Assembly: GCF_001421805.1 (NCBI RefSeq) | Contig: NZ_LMLC01000004.1 | Coordinates: 587,864-651,863, forward strand | Source of the DNA: Sphingomonas sp. Leaf34 | Lineage (GTDB): Bacteria; Pseudomonadota; Alphaproteobacteria; Sphingomonadales; Sphingomonadaceae | Direction of reading: 5' to 3' | DNA length: 64,000 nucleotides | In this document: positions 37,558-46,665 of the stretch, piece by piece | Layout: the number at the start of each line of letters is the position of its first letter | Position numbering within the stretch: position 1 is the stretch's first letter | The notes under the pieces: generated by a model | Databases searched by the model: none | Told to the model about the DNA's origin: nothing | What the model saw: only the letters and a program-made list of their open reading frames with translations | Position numbers and translations under genes: made by a program

Positions 37558-38381
37558 GGGCGTGCCTTTCGCGGCGCCGGCTCGAGCCCGCTTGCGCGGA
37601 TCGCGGCGTCGGCTGAGGGGGAGGAGAGATAGGTGAGAAGCGCGCGCGCCTCGCGCAAACGCGGCGAATAGGCGACGATGCCGCCCGAGAAGACGGTGAC
37701 CTTTTGCAGGCTGTCGGGCAGCAGGCCGACGATGCGGATCCCCTTGACCGGCTGCAGTTCGGACAATTGCTGGAAGCCGATCTCGGCATCGCCGCGCGCG
37801 ACGATCTCGCCGACCGGGGTCGCGGGAATCATCCTGCCCTTTGGCGTCACCTGATCGGCGATGCCCAGGCGCGCGAGCATCGATGTCTGGATATAGACCC
37901 CGCTCGCGCTGTCCGACCACGCGACCGATTTCGCCGCGATCAGCGTCGCACGCAGCGCGTCGGGCGTCGAGATGTCGGGAACGGCCGCGCCGGCGCGAAC
38001 CGCCACCGCGATCTTCGACAGGCCGAGATCGATCTCGGTCCCGCGGGCGACCTTGCCGTCGGCGACCAGTCGGTCGAGCCCCGAGCGCGCGAGGATGACC
38101 ACGTCGGCGGCCTCGCCGCGTGCGAGCCGCGCGGGGATCGCGTTCGGCGTCTCGCCCATCGACGGCCCGTGGCCAGTGACGATACGCGTCCCGGTCTCGG
38201 CGGTGTACCGCGTCGCCAGCGTATCGAATGCAGCGTTGAAACCACCCGAGGTGACGACGTTAAGCTCGGACGTGGCGGCTGGACGGGCGGGTGGCAGCGA
38301 CTGGCAACCGACCATCAGCGGCGCGACCACGCCTGCGATCAACGCGCCAAACGTCGAACGACGCGTGATCATAGCCGTCAT
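37554..38381 (-). CDS. ModA-like periplasmic solute-binding protein
   Basis: A 275-residue class II binding protein similar to molybdate-type ModA/SBP_bac_11 proteins: ELNVVTSGGFNAAFDTLA near 40, ADVVILARSGLD near 92, SKSVAWSDSASGVYIQT-like loop near 150, and the hinge region GEIVARGDAEIGFQQLSEL near 195. The N-terminus has twin Arg (ITRRSTFGALIAG) and ends LMVGC, so it may be a Tat-exported lipoprotein. No ModB/ModC partner is present; instead its stop overlaps the MFS gene (ATGA). Many such ModA-like proteins do not bind molybdate. Starts at 38381 and 38372 are both possible. Confidence 0.82.
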   Translation of the reverse strand: MTAMITRRSTFGALIAGVVAPLMVGCQSLPPARPAATSELNVVTSGGFNAAFDTLATRYTAETGTRIVTGHGPSMGETPNAIPARLARGEAADVVILARSGLDRLVADGKVARGTEIDLGLSKIAVAVRAGAAVPDISTPDALRATLIAAKSVAWSDSASGVYIQTSMLARLGIADQVTPKGRMIPATPVGEIVARGDAEIGFQQLSELQPVKGIRIVGLLPDSLQKVTVFSGGIVAYSPRLREARALLTYLSSPSADAAIRASGLEPAPRKARP

Positions 38382-38547
38382 TCTCACGCGTTCTGGTCCG
38401 GTTGCCGATCCATCGTCGTCCTGCTCCTCGATTGGCATCACCTCTTTGGGCGATCGCTGCGTCGCGACGTCGGGCAAGACGTCGCGGCCGTTTGACGATA
38501 GAAGCGGTTCGCGACCGATCTAACAATTGCAACGATCGGAGCGTTTG

Positions 38548-39819
38548 ATGCGTGCGGCGCATGAAAGGGGCGGGGTGCGGCTGTTTCGTCAGCTCTATGT
38601 GCAGATGATCCTTGGCATCGTGCTGGGGACGATCGTCGGCCATGTCTGGCCCACGATCGGCGTCGAGCTTGCCCCGCTCGGTATCGCGTTCGTCAAGGCG
38701 ATGCGGATGATGGTGCCGCCGATCCTGTTCTGCACGATCGTCGACGGCATCGTGCTGCACGGCGGCGCCCGCCGGACCGGTTCGACCATCGCGCGCGCGA
38801 TCCTGGTGTTTATCGGCATCACGATCGCCGCGCTTCTCGCGGGGGCGGTGGTCGCCAGCCTCATGCGTCCAGGGGCGGGGTTGCGCATGCCGACATTGCC
38901 GGCCGGAATCGACCTCGATCGACAGCTCGGTGCGCGGCATATCACCGGGCCGGGCGACTTCCTGTTGCGGATGGTGCCGGACACCTTCTTCTCCGCCTTC
39001 ACCGCGGGCGACGTGCCGCCGGTGCTGTTCATCGCCGGGCTCGTCGGGTTCGGGTTGATCCGGATCGGTCGAGCGGGTGAGCCGATCGCACGGGCCATTC
39101 GCGGGCTGACGCAGTTGCAGTTCGCGATCTTTGGCTTTCTCATCCGCGCCGCGCCGATCGGTGCGTTCGGGGCGGTCGCGTTTACCGTCGGCGCCTATGG
39201 CATCGGTTTCATCGGCTCGCTGGGACTGCTCGTCGCGACGCTGGCGGTGGCGTGTGCTACGCTTGTCGCGCTCCTCTTGGGGGCCGTGCGCGCCGCGACC
39301 AGCATGTCGCCGATCCGGATCCTGCGCCATTTCCGTGACGAACTGGTCATCGTGCTAGGCACGTCGTCGAGCGAAGTCGTATTACCGCGGCTGATGACCA
39401 AGCTGGAAGCGCTGGGTGTGCCGCCGGCGGTCGTCGGGCTGATCGTGCCGCTTGGCTACACGCTTAACCTCGCCGGCACCGCAGTCTATCTGGTGGTCGC
39501 GACTCTGTTCCTGTCCGAGGCGCTAGACATAGCGCTGCCCCCCGACCGGCTCGCGCTGTACCTCGTCGTCATGCTCGCGACGTCGAAGACCGCGGCGGGG
39601 GTGACGGGCAGCGGGTTTTCCGCCTTGCTGCTAACGCTGTCGCTGCTGCCCGACGTGCCCGTCGGCGCGGCGGCGATGCTGATCGCGGTCGACCGCATCC
39701 TGTCGACCATCCGCGCGCTGACCAGCGGGCTCGCCAACATCAGCGCGACGTTGCTTGTCGCGCGCTGGGACGGCGCGGTGCTCGTCATGCCGTCGCCCAC
39801 GCCGCGGTCAGCAACGTGA
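38548..39819 (+). CDS. Dicarboxylate/amino acid:cation symporter (DctA/GltP-like)
   Basis: A 423-residue DAACS-family membrane transporter with the hairpin motif GTSSSEVVLPRLMTKLEALG near 271-290, and TSKTAAGVTGSGF near 348. The cation-site motif usually NLDGT or NMDGT reads NLAGT at 307-311, so the conserved Asp is Ala309. The start at 38548 has GGAG 6 bases upstream; a TTG frame further up has none. It is divergent from the binding-protein operon and converges with the LysR gene, overlapping it by 35 bases. Import of C4-dicarboxylates is likely, perhaps with altered ion coupling. Confidence 0.87.
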   Translation: MRAAHERGGVRLFRQLYVQMILGIVLGTIVGHVWPTIGVELAPLGIAFVKAMRMMVPPILFCTIVDGIVLHGGARRTGSTIARAILVFIGITIAALLAGAVVASLMRPGAGLRMPTLPAGIDLDRQLGARHITGPGDFLLRMVPDTFFSAFTAGDVPPVLFIAGLVGFGLIRIGRAGEPIARAIRGLTQLQFAIFGFLIRAAPIGAFGAVAFTVGAYGIGFIGSLGLLVATLAVACATLVALLLGAVRAATSMSPIRILRHFRDELVIVLGTSSSEVVLPRLMTKLEALGVPPAVVGLIVPLGYTLNLAGTAVYLVVATLFLSEALDIALPPDRLALYLVVMLATSKTAAGVTGSGFSALLLTLSLLPDVPVGAAAMLIAVDRILSTIRALTSGLANISATLLVARWDGAVLVMPSPTPRSAT

Positions 39820-40678
39820 CGAGCCGGGCGGCGGCCGGCGAGATCGGTGCGGCCGGACGCTTCAGCAGCCCGATCGTCCGCGCGATCACCGGCGCCCCGA
39901 GCGGCCGCCAGACCAGATCGCGAGCCTCGGGTCCTTCGCATGCCAGACGCGGCAGGACCGATGGCCCAAGCCCCGCATCGACCAGCGCCAGCGCCGACGT
40001 CAGTCGCGTCACCTCATAGAACCAGGTCAGGGTGATGCCCGCTGCGGCAAGCCCCGCCTCCAGCGTCGTCCGGTTGCCGCTCGCGCGGTGGATCGTCACC
40101 AACCGCTTGCCGACCAGATCCGCCCAAGAGACATCGGGCATGGTCGCCAGCGGATCGTCCTTGCGACAGATCAACCCGTACGGATCGTCGTGGAGCGGGG
40201 TGTATGATAGGTCGGAATCCGCCGCGACCGGCAGCGACAGCCCGAACTCCGCCTCGCCCGTCCGGACCGCTTCGGCGCACTCGGACGCCGAGCGGTCGAG
40301 GATGCGGACGCGGGTATTGCGGTAATCCTCGGCGAAGCGTTGCAGCACCTGCGGCAGGAAGCGCACCGTGGCGCTCGGCACGCTCGCCAGCGTGATCCGC
40401 CCCGCCTGCCGTTCGCCCTGCGCCATCAGCCCGACGAGCGACCCGTCAATCTCGTCGAGCACGCGTCGGATCAGCGGTACGACCTGCTGCCCCGCGGGCG
40501 TCAGCCGGACGCTCCGCGTGCTGCGCTCGATCAGGCGCGTGCCAATCACCTGTTCGAGCTTCTGGATGCGCCGGCTGAGCGCTGGTTGCGACAGGTTGAG
40601 CTGCTGCGCCGCACGATGAAAGCTGCGTCCGTCTGACACCGCGATGAGCGCGCGCAGGTCGAGAAGCTCGCAGTTCAT
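39785..40678 (-). CDS. LysR family transcriptional regulator
   Basis: A 297-residue regulator with an N-terminal winged HTH (about 1-60, SFHRAAQQLNLSQPALSRRI then QKLEQVIGTRLIERSTR) and a LysR substrate-binding domain (about 90-295). The start MNCELLDLRALIAV fits the family exactly; the longer upstream frame does not. Its 3' end overlaps the convergent symporter gene by 35 bases, and it is the natural candidate to control the symporter and the binding-protein operon. The start lies inside a perfect 23-bp tandem duplication described separately. Confidence 0.9.
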   Translation of the reverse strand: MNCELLDLRALIAVSDGRSFHRAAQQLNLSQPALSRRIQKLEQVIGTRLIERSTRSVRLTPAGQQVVPLIRRVLDEIDGSLVGLMAQGERQAGRITLASVPSATVRFLPQVLQRFAEDYRNTRVRILDRSASECAEAVRTGEAEFGLSLPVAADSDLSYTPLHDDPYGLICRKDDPLATMPDVSWADLVGKRLVTIHRASGNRTTLEAGLAAAGITLTWFYEVTRLTSALALVDAGLGPSVLPRLACEGPEARDLVWRPLGAPVIARTIGLLKRPAAPISPAAARLVTLLTAAWATA

Positions 40679-40703
40679 CGGTCGAGAAGCTCGCAGTTCA
40701 TCG
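40658..40703. repeat. Perfect 23-bp tandem duplication over the LysR start
   Basis: The 23 bases at 40658-40680 are repeated exactly at 40681-40703. The unit contains the LysR start codon and the first six codons. Because 23 is not a multiple of 3, the upstream copy gives an ATG at 40701 whose frame reads MNCELLDR and stops in a TGA that overlaps the true start (ATGA). This forms an eight-codon leader ORF coupled to LysR. Confidence 0.9.
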
Positions 40704-41047
40704 TCAGCATGGCATGACCATTCGTCCTCGATCCCGTGCGCCGGTCCCATTAATACCCACAGCCATTGCGGACATCCCGCGGCCGAAGCGCAATCCCTAT
40801 TTTGTGCCATGACCCGTTTCAAAAGAAACTGCGCCCTGTTTCTGTGCTGCGTGGCAAGAGCCGAAGCGCATTTTCAGACCACCCAAGGCGCGTGACATCG
40901 GGTTTTGGCGCATCGTGGGGAGACGCGGCGCAGTGGACGGACGCCGGTGGTCGTCGGGATGCCGTCGTCGACGACACCGCCGCCGCGGTCCGACGACTGG
41001 CGCAGCGTTTGCTACGCTGCCGATCATCGTTGACGGCGGGCGGGCCA

Positions 41048-41217
41048 AGCAGCGGCTGGGTCCGCGGCGAAGCGCTGGTCTTCGACGATACGACCGAGCA
41101 CGAGGCGAACAACGGCAGCCTTCAGCCGCGCGTCGTCCTCACCGGCGATGCTTGGCATCACGGTACGATAACAGTGGACCGCTGGGCATTCACGATATTG
41201 GTCGCAGCAGTTGTGCC
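41048..41217 (+). pseudogene. Remnant of an aspartyl/asparaginyl beta-hydroxylase
   Basis: In an otherwise unrecognisable frame, residues read GEALVFDDTTEHEANN ... PRVVLTGDAWH followed by a short helix-like end (DRWAFTILVAAV). This matches the C-terminal iron- and 2-oxoglutarate-binding part of aspartyl/asparaginyl beta-hydroxylases, where EHEAWN and RVVLIFDxWH are usual. The N-terminal two-thirds are not recognisable and no start with a ribosome site exists, so it is a decayed fragment. The rest of the 40704-41615 interval holds overlapping frames on several strands but no gene that I can support. Confidence 0.5.
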
Positions 41218-41615
41218 CTCGAGCGTCGGCTTCCAATCGACCGTCCGTCCGGGGAGGGGGCTGGCGTTGGCGGCACGATCGCTGTTTGGAAAGTGGGCAA
41301 GAGGGCACTTGGCCATGGGCGCGACGGGCGTCGGCAAGGTGCTGCCGCGTCCGGGGGCGGGGGCGGGGAGGCGTGGCGGCCGTTCGTGATCACTAGGTAG
41401 CATTGCTGTCTTAGCAAGTCGGCCAGACCATAGTAGTCGGACTGAGCCATGGTTGGGTCAGCGCGCCTTGCTCCAAAAGCTGCCGAACGCTAGGCGGAAC
41501 GCATCGGCTTCGCGGCCTGCCAAGGCCCGGGATCCACCGGCATGCAACACGAAGTGTTCAGGTTCTTCGGCTTACCATCTGCCGGTCGCCGAAGAACACT
41601 ACTCAAGGACGATCG

Positions 41616-42473
41616 ATGCGCGCGCCCCTGTTTCTCCGCTTGTTTCTTTCCGGTTTAGCGGCAGCCACCCTTATTCCGGCACCGGCGGCCGCAACGTCCC
41701 CCGAACTCATCGGGCTTGAGCGCGCGCTGAGCAAGCTGGTTGCCGAACGGCCCGGCGACTATGGCATCGCGGCGCTCGACCTTCGCGATGGCTCGGCGGT
41801 TTCGATCAACGGCGACACGCCTTTCCCGATGGCAAGCACGGTCAAGATCGCCATTGCCGCTGCCTATCTCGCCGAGGTCGATCAAGGCCGACGCGGCCTC
41901 GGCGACATGATTGCTGGCCGACCCGCGGCGAAAGTCATGGCGCTGATGATTATCCGCAGCGACAATCAGGCCACCGACCAGTTGCTTGCCGCGCTTGGTG
42001 GCCCCGTCGCGGTCCAGCAATGGCTGTCGTCGCACAACATACCGGGCATCCGGATGGATCGCACGATAGCCCAGTTGCTGCGCGAGCGCGGCCACCTTGC
42101 CGACAGCCGGGACGTCTCGACACCGGTCGCCATGGTCACGCTGTTGAACAAGCTCGACAACGGTACCGTTCTGACGGCGCAAAGCCGCGCGCTTCTGCTT
42201 GACCTGATGGGCCGATGCGCGACAGGCACGCGGCGGATTCGGGCGCTGCTCCCCGCGGGAACCCGGGTGGAGGACAAGACCGGGACGCTCGATGGTATCA
42301 CCAACGATGTCGGGTTCATTACCATGCCCGACGGCCGGCGCGTGGCAGTTGCCGTATTCGCACGCGGCGGACGCGATCGCCAGCCTGTCATCGCCGAGGT
42401 CGCACGCGTAATCTACGACCGGTTTGCGGATAGCGTCCGCAATGCCGTCGCGGTGTTCATGCAAATGCGGTAA
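41616..42473 (+). CDS. Class A beta-lactamase-like serine hydrolase lacking Glu166
   Basis: A 285-residue exported protein (signal peptide MRAPLFLRLFLSGLAAATLI then PAPAAA) with the class A fold motifs: nucleophile Ser74 in S-T-V-K77, SDN at 115-117 and KTG at 221-223. In the omega loop, where active enzymes have RxEPELN, the sequence is RTIAQLL (149-155), so the deacylating Glu166 and Asn170 equivalents are Ile151 and Leu155; the following RDVSTP is kept. It should therefore acylate but deacylate poorly, which argues against efficient beta-lactam resistance and for a peptidase, sensor or binding role. Confidence 0.8.
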   Translation: MRAPLFLRLFLSGLAAATLIPAPAAATSPELIGLERALSKLVAERPGDYGIAALDLRDGSAVSINGDTPFPMASTVKIAIAAAYLAEVDQGRRGLGDMIAGRPAAKVMALMIIRSDNQATDQLLAALGGPVAVQQWLSSHNIPGIRMDRTIAQLLRERGHLADSRDVSTPVAMVTLLNKLDNGTVLTAQSRALLLDLMGRCATGTRRIRALLPAGTRVEDKTGTLDGITNDVGFITMPDGRRVAVAVFARGGRDRQPVIAEVARVIYDRFADSVRNAVAVFMQMR

Positions 42474-42593
42474 CCAGCGGTTAGCGGCGCGGCGGTCGCC
42501 GATAGCCCGCTGGGTTTTCATGTGGAACGGGGCGGCGTTACTGTCCGTCGGCCCCAAATCCCGTCCTGGCGTTCGGGGCGTCATCGCTCCAGC

Positions 42594-43645
<1,052 letters not shown>

Positions 43646-43689
43646 GGACATGGCTATATCTTCCGGTGAGAAAACGAGAATGCGGGGGC

Positions 43690-44273
43690 GTAACGCTCGA
43701 GCGGCGGCTCGATCCCAAGGTAATACCGAAGTGTTGGCCGATCCCGGCATCGCGGGGCCACTCGCGCGTATCCAGTTCGGGCACGCCGCTGTTGCGGTTG
43801 GCATAAGCGGCTAGGAACATCGGACTGCGCAGCCAGCGCTGCCAGAACGCATCGATATGCTTATAGCGCTCGTCGAGCGGCATCGCGTTGACCACGAACT
43901 TCGAAAACGCGATCACGGTCGCCAGCGTGATGTCCGAGAAGATGGGGGCGTCGCCCCCGAGCAGCCAGTCGCGACCATCGGCCAGATGTCAGTCGATCAG
44001 CGCGATATGCGCCAGCGCTTCCTTGCGGCAATGCTCGCCCCATGCGGCGTTGGCGGTCAGTTCGAGCTTCGGAGTTTCCCCCCCAAGGATTCATCTTGAG
44101 ATGCTTCCACTGCCGCTGCTCGCCGACCGGTGCCATGTCACAGACTGCTCGTCGAAGCGGTCCGCGATCCGCTTTTCATGGAGGAAGATGCGCAGGCGCT
44201 GCGGATTGGGGAAGGCGGCGGGCGAGGTGAACAGTCGAAGCTTCGCGGTCGATGGCGGCGTCAGGGTCGTCAT
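43690..44273 (-). pseudogene. Glutathione S-transferase remnant
   Basis: The ATG at 44273 opens a thioredoxin-like GST start (KLRLFTSPAAFPNPQRLRIF then LHEKRIADRF), which shifts frame after about 45 residues into HLKMNPWG, then again into DITLATVIAFSK-like helical GST C-terminal sequence and RYKHIDAFWQRWLRSPMFLA. The middle of the domain (the ESxAI glutathione-binding part) appears deleted, and no stop separates it from the Old Yellow Enzyme remnant. It was probably the first gene of a detoxification operon controlled by the divergent TetR gene. Confidence 0.7.
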
Positions 44274-44283
44274 GGTGCATCCC

Positions 44284-44353
44284 TACCGAGTGACCGGTAG
44301 CCTGGTGAATGCGAGCTTGCCTCGGGAGCGTCCAGGTCCCTCTACCAGTTGGT
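44284..44353. promoter_or_regulatory. Candidate TetR operators between GST remnant and TetR gene
   Basis: Two inverted repeats lie in the 97-base divergent gap: TACCG-n6-CGGTA at 44284-44299 and ACCA-GT-TGGT at 44344-44353, the latter 17 bases before the TetR start. Both share the ACC/GGT arms common in TetR-family operators. Their position fits control of both directions. Confidence 0.4.
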
Positions 44354-44370
44354 CGGTTCCATGATGGACG

Positions 44371-44943
44371 ATGCGTTTGGGGACTTCGAACTCCAGGGAA
44401 GCGGTGCTTGCCGCGGCGAAGCGCAGCGCGATGGGGCGCGGCTATGACGGCTTCGACTTTCGCGATATCGCCGCCGAGGTCGGGATCAACGCGCCGAGCA
44501 TCTATCATCATTTCCCAACCAAGGCCGATCTTGGTGCGGCGGTGGTGCGGCGCTATTGGGAGAATGCGGTCGCGCAACTGGCGGCGATTTCGAACGCGGA
44601 GCTTGATCCGCTCGCGGCGCTGCGCCGCTATCCCGACATCTTCCGCCAATCGCTATCGAACGACAACCGCGTCTGCCGGTTGAGCTTCATGGCGGCGGAA
44701 CATGACGATCTTCCGGAGCCGGTGAAGGCCGAGGTTCAAGGCTTTGCCGGCGTCAACGTGACCTGGCTCGGCACGCTGCTCGTCACTGCCGACGTCGTCG
44801 GCCCCGACGAAAGCGAGAACAGGGCACGTGCCATCTATGCGGCCGTCACGGGCGCGCAGCTTTTCGCAAGGGATTGCGCCCATATCGCGCTGTTCGACAC
44901 GATGATCGATAGCTACCGCAAGGCCGGGCTCTTGCCGGGGTAA
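44371..44943 (+). CDS. TetR family regulator
   Basis: A 190-residue intact TetR repressor. The HTH is at ~20-55 (DFRDIAAEVGINAPSIYHHF then PTKADLGAAVV), and the remaining helices form the ligand-binding dimer domain. Cys residues at ~103 (NRVCRLSF) and ~169 (RDCAHIAL) could sense electrophiles as in NemR, though this is inference. It is divergent from the GST and Old Yellow Enzyme remnants, which it presumably controlled; both are now broken while the regulator has no visible defect. Confidence 0.88.
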   Translation: MRLGTSNSREAVLAAAKRSAMGRGYDGFDFRDIAAEVGINAPSIYHHFPTKADLGAAVVRRYWENAVAQLAAISNAELDPLAALRRYPDIFRQSLSNDNRVCRLSFMAAEHDDLPEPVKAEVQGFAGVNVTWLGTLLVTADVVGPDESENRARAIYAAVTGAQLFARDCAHIALFDTMIDSYRKAGLLPG

Positions 44944-45150
44944 GCCCCTGCCGCTGCGACGCGCTCAGCGTTCCGGCTTCAAGCCGGGAATACTCCGGTG
45001 GATTAGACCCCTTGGCGAGGCTCGAACGCGGACCTGGCGTCAGCGGCGAGGCCGATCTCGGCATAGGCCAGTATGCGACCGCTGACATGACGGTTGCATA
45101 ATGGGGTAGGGCGGGCATCCCAATACGAGAACCCTTCGCACGAGCGTCAC

Positions 45151-46656
45151 CTACCGAATTTGGGCGGCGCTGACGGCCGGTGCCGGAAGGTAACGATCGA
45201 GAAATTGCTGGTGCATTGGCATGCCGGCGACCGCGTCCGCGATGGTGCTGCGGATGTTGGTCAACACGCCGGCGAGCTGCGCGCCACCCATGATGCTGCC
45301 CAAGCGGTGGTGATCGCGCGGAGCAAGCCGCTGGCCGAGCATCACCTGCACCCAGCTGGCCACCCGAAACAGGTCCTCGCCACCCTGATAGGCCTGCGCG
45401 GCCTCAGCGAACAGCGCGATGCGCTCGACCAGCGTGGCGGGGATCGGCATATCCCGGCGCGCCGCCCAGAAGGGCTCGGTCCGTTCGTTCAGGTGATAAT
45501 GGAGGACGATGAAGTCGCGCACCCGCTCCAGCTCGGCCTGCGCCTGCTCGTTGAACCGCGTCACCGCCGCGGGCGCGATACCGCCGAACGGAAACGCCTG
45601 CATCAGCCGGGTGACGCCGGTCATGACGAGGTGGATGCTGGTCGATTCGAGCGGCTCGACGAACCCGCTGGCGAGGCTGAGCGCGACGCAGTTCCCCATC
45701 CACACCTGCCGCCGGCGACCGGTGCGGAAACGGATCAGCCGCGGTTCGGTCAGCGGCGCACCGTCGATCGCGCTGAGCAGCCTCGCATGCGCTTCATCGT
45801 CGGACAGGTGGTCGCTGGCATAGACCAGCCCGTTGCCCACGCGGTGCTGCAACGGGATCCGCCAGCGCCAGCCTGCGTCATGCGCGATCGCGCGGGTGTA
45901 GGGATGCGCGGGGCCGGTCGCCGCGCTTTGCACGGCCAGCGCGCTGTTGGTGGGCAGCCAGTGCGACCAGTCCTCATACCCGGCGGCATAGGTGCCCTCG
46001 ATCAGCAGCCCGCGAAACCCGGTGCAGTCGATGAACAGATCGCCTTCAACCCGCTCGCCCGAGTCGAGGACGAGCGCGCGTATGAATCCGGTTTCGCCGT
46101 CGCGATCGACGCTGGCGATGCGGCCCTCGATCCGCTTCAGCCCGTTGGCCTCGCTACGCGCGCGTAGGAAGCGGGCATAAAGTCCTGCATCGAGGTGATA
46201 GGCGTAGTGGATCTCGCCTTCGGACGGCAAGGCGAACCGCTCCGCCTTGGCCGCCTGAAGCTCCAGGCAATAGTCGCCGATCTCGCTCGGATCGCCCGCG
46301 GCCTTGGCGGCAAGCCAGAAATGGTGGAAATCGCCCATCCACGTTGATTTGCCGAGGTCGCCGAACGAATGGATGTAGCGATCGCCGTCGCGCGCCCAGT
46401 TCTCGAACGAAATGCCGAGCTTGAACGTGGCTTGCGTCTCGCGCATGAATTTGCGCTCGTCGAGGCCCAGGATCGCGTGGAAGGACCGCATCGTCGGGAT
46501 CGTCGCTTCGCCGACTCCGATCGTGCCGATCTCGTCGGATTCGACCAGCGTGATGTCGAGCAACTGCCCCAATTGTCGCGACAGCGCGGCGGCGGCGAGC
46601 CAGCCCGCGGTGCCGCCGCCGGCGATGACCACTTTCTTGACGCGCTGCTCGGTCAT
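45151..46656 (-). CDS. Flavin-dependent tryptophan halogenase-family protein
   Basis: A 501-residue FAD enzyme of the Trp-halogenase family. The FAD motif GGGTAGWLAA starts at residue 13; the catalytic Lys79 is kept in FKLGISFENW, as are WRWRIPLQ at 263-270 and GFVEPLEST with Glu334 and Glu337. It needs a separate flavin reductase, not seen nearby. It begins 9 bases after the cupin gene and is the last gene of the SapC-cupin-halogenase run. In sphingomonads and Caulobacter such proteins are found with carbohydrate TonB receptors, where the substrate is unknown and free tryptophan is unlikely to be it. Confidence 0.88.
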   Translation of the reverse strand: MTEQRVKKVVIAGGGTAGWLAAAALSRQLGQLLDITLVESDEIGTIGVGEATIPTMRSFHAILGLDERKFMRETQATFKLGISFENWARDGDRYIHSFGDLGKSTWMGDFHHFWLAAKAAGDPSEIGDYCLELQAAKAERFALPSEGEIHYAYHLDAGLYARFLRARSEANGLKRIEGRIASVDRDGETGFIRALVLDSGERVEGDLFIDCTGFRGLLIEGTYAAGYEDWSHWLPTNSALAVQSAATGPAHPYTRAIAHDAGWRWRIPLQHRVGNGLVYASDHLSDDEAHARLLSAIDGAPLTEPRLIRFRTGRRRQVWMGNCVALSLASGFVEPLESTSIHLVMTGVTRLMQAFPFGGIAPAAVTRFNEQAQAELERVRDFIVLHYHLNERTEPFWAARRDMPIPATLVERIALFAEAAQAYQGGEDLFRVASWVQVMLGQRLAPRDHHRLGSIMGGAQLAGVLTNIRSTIADAVAGMPMHQQFLDRYLPAPAVSAAQIR

Positions 46657-46665
46657 GATCCGCTC

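Noticed and set aside
40766..41389. 207-codon plus-strand frame as a complete gene
   Set aside because: Only about 55 residues match a known family; the rest is unlike protein, so I call a pseudogene fragment instead.
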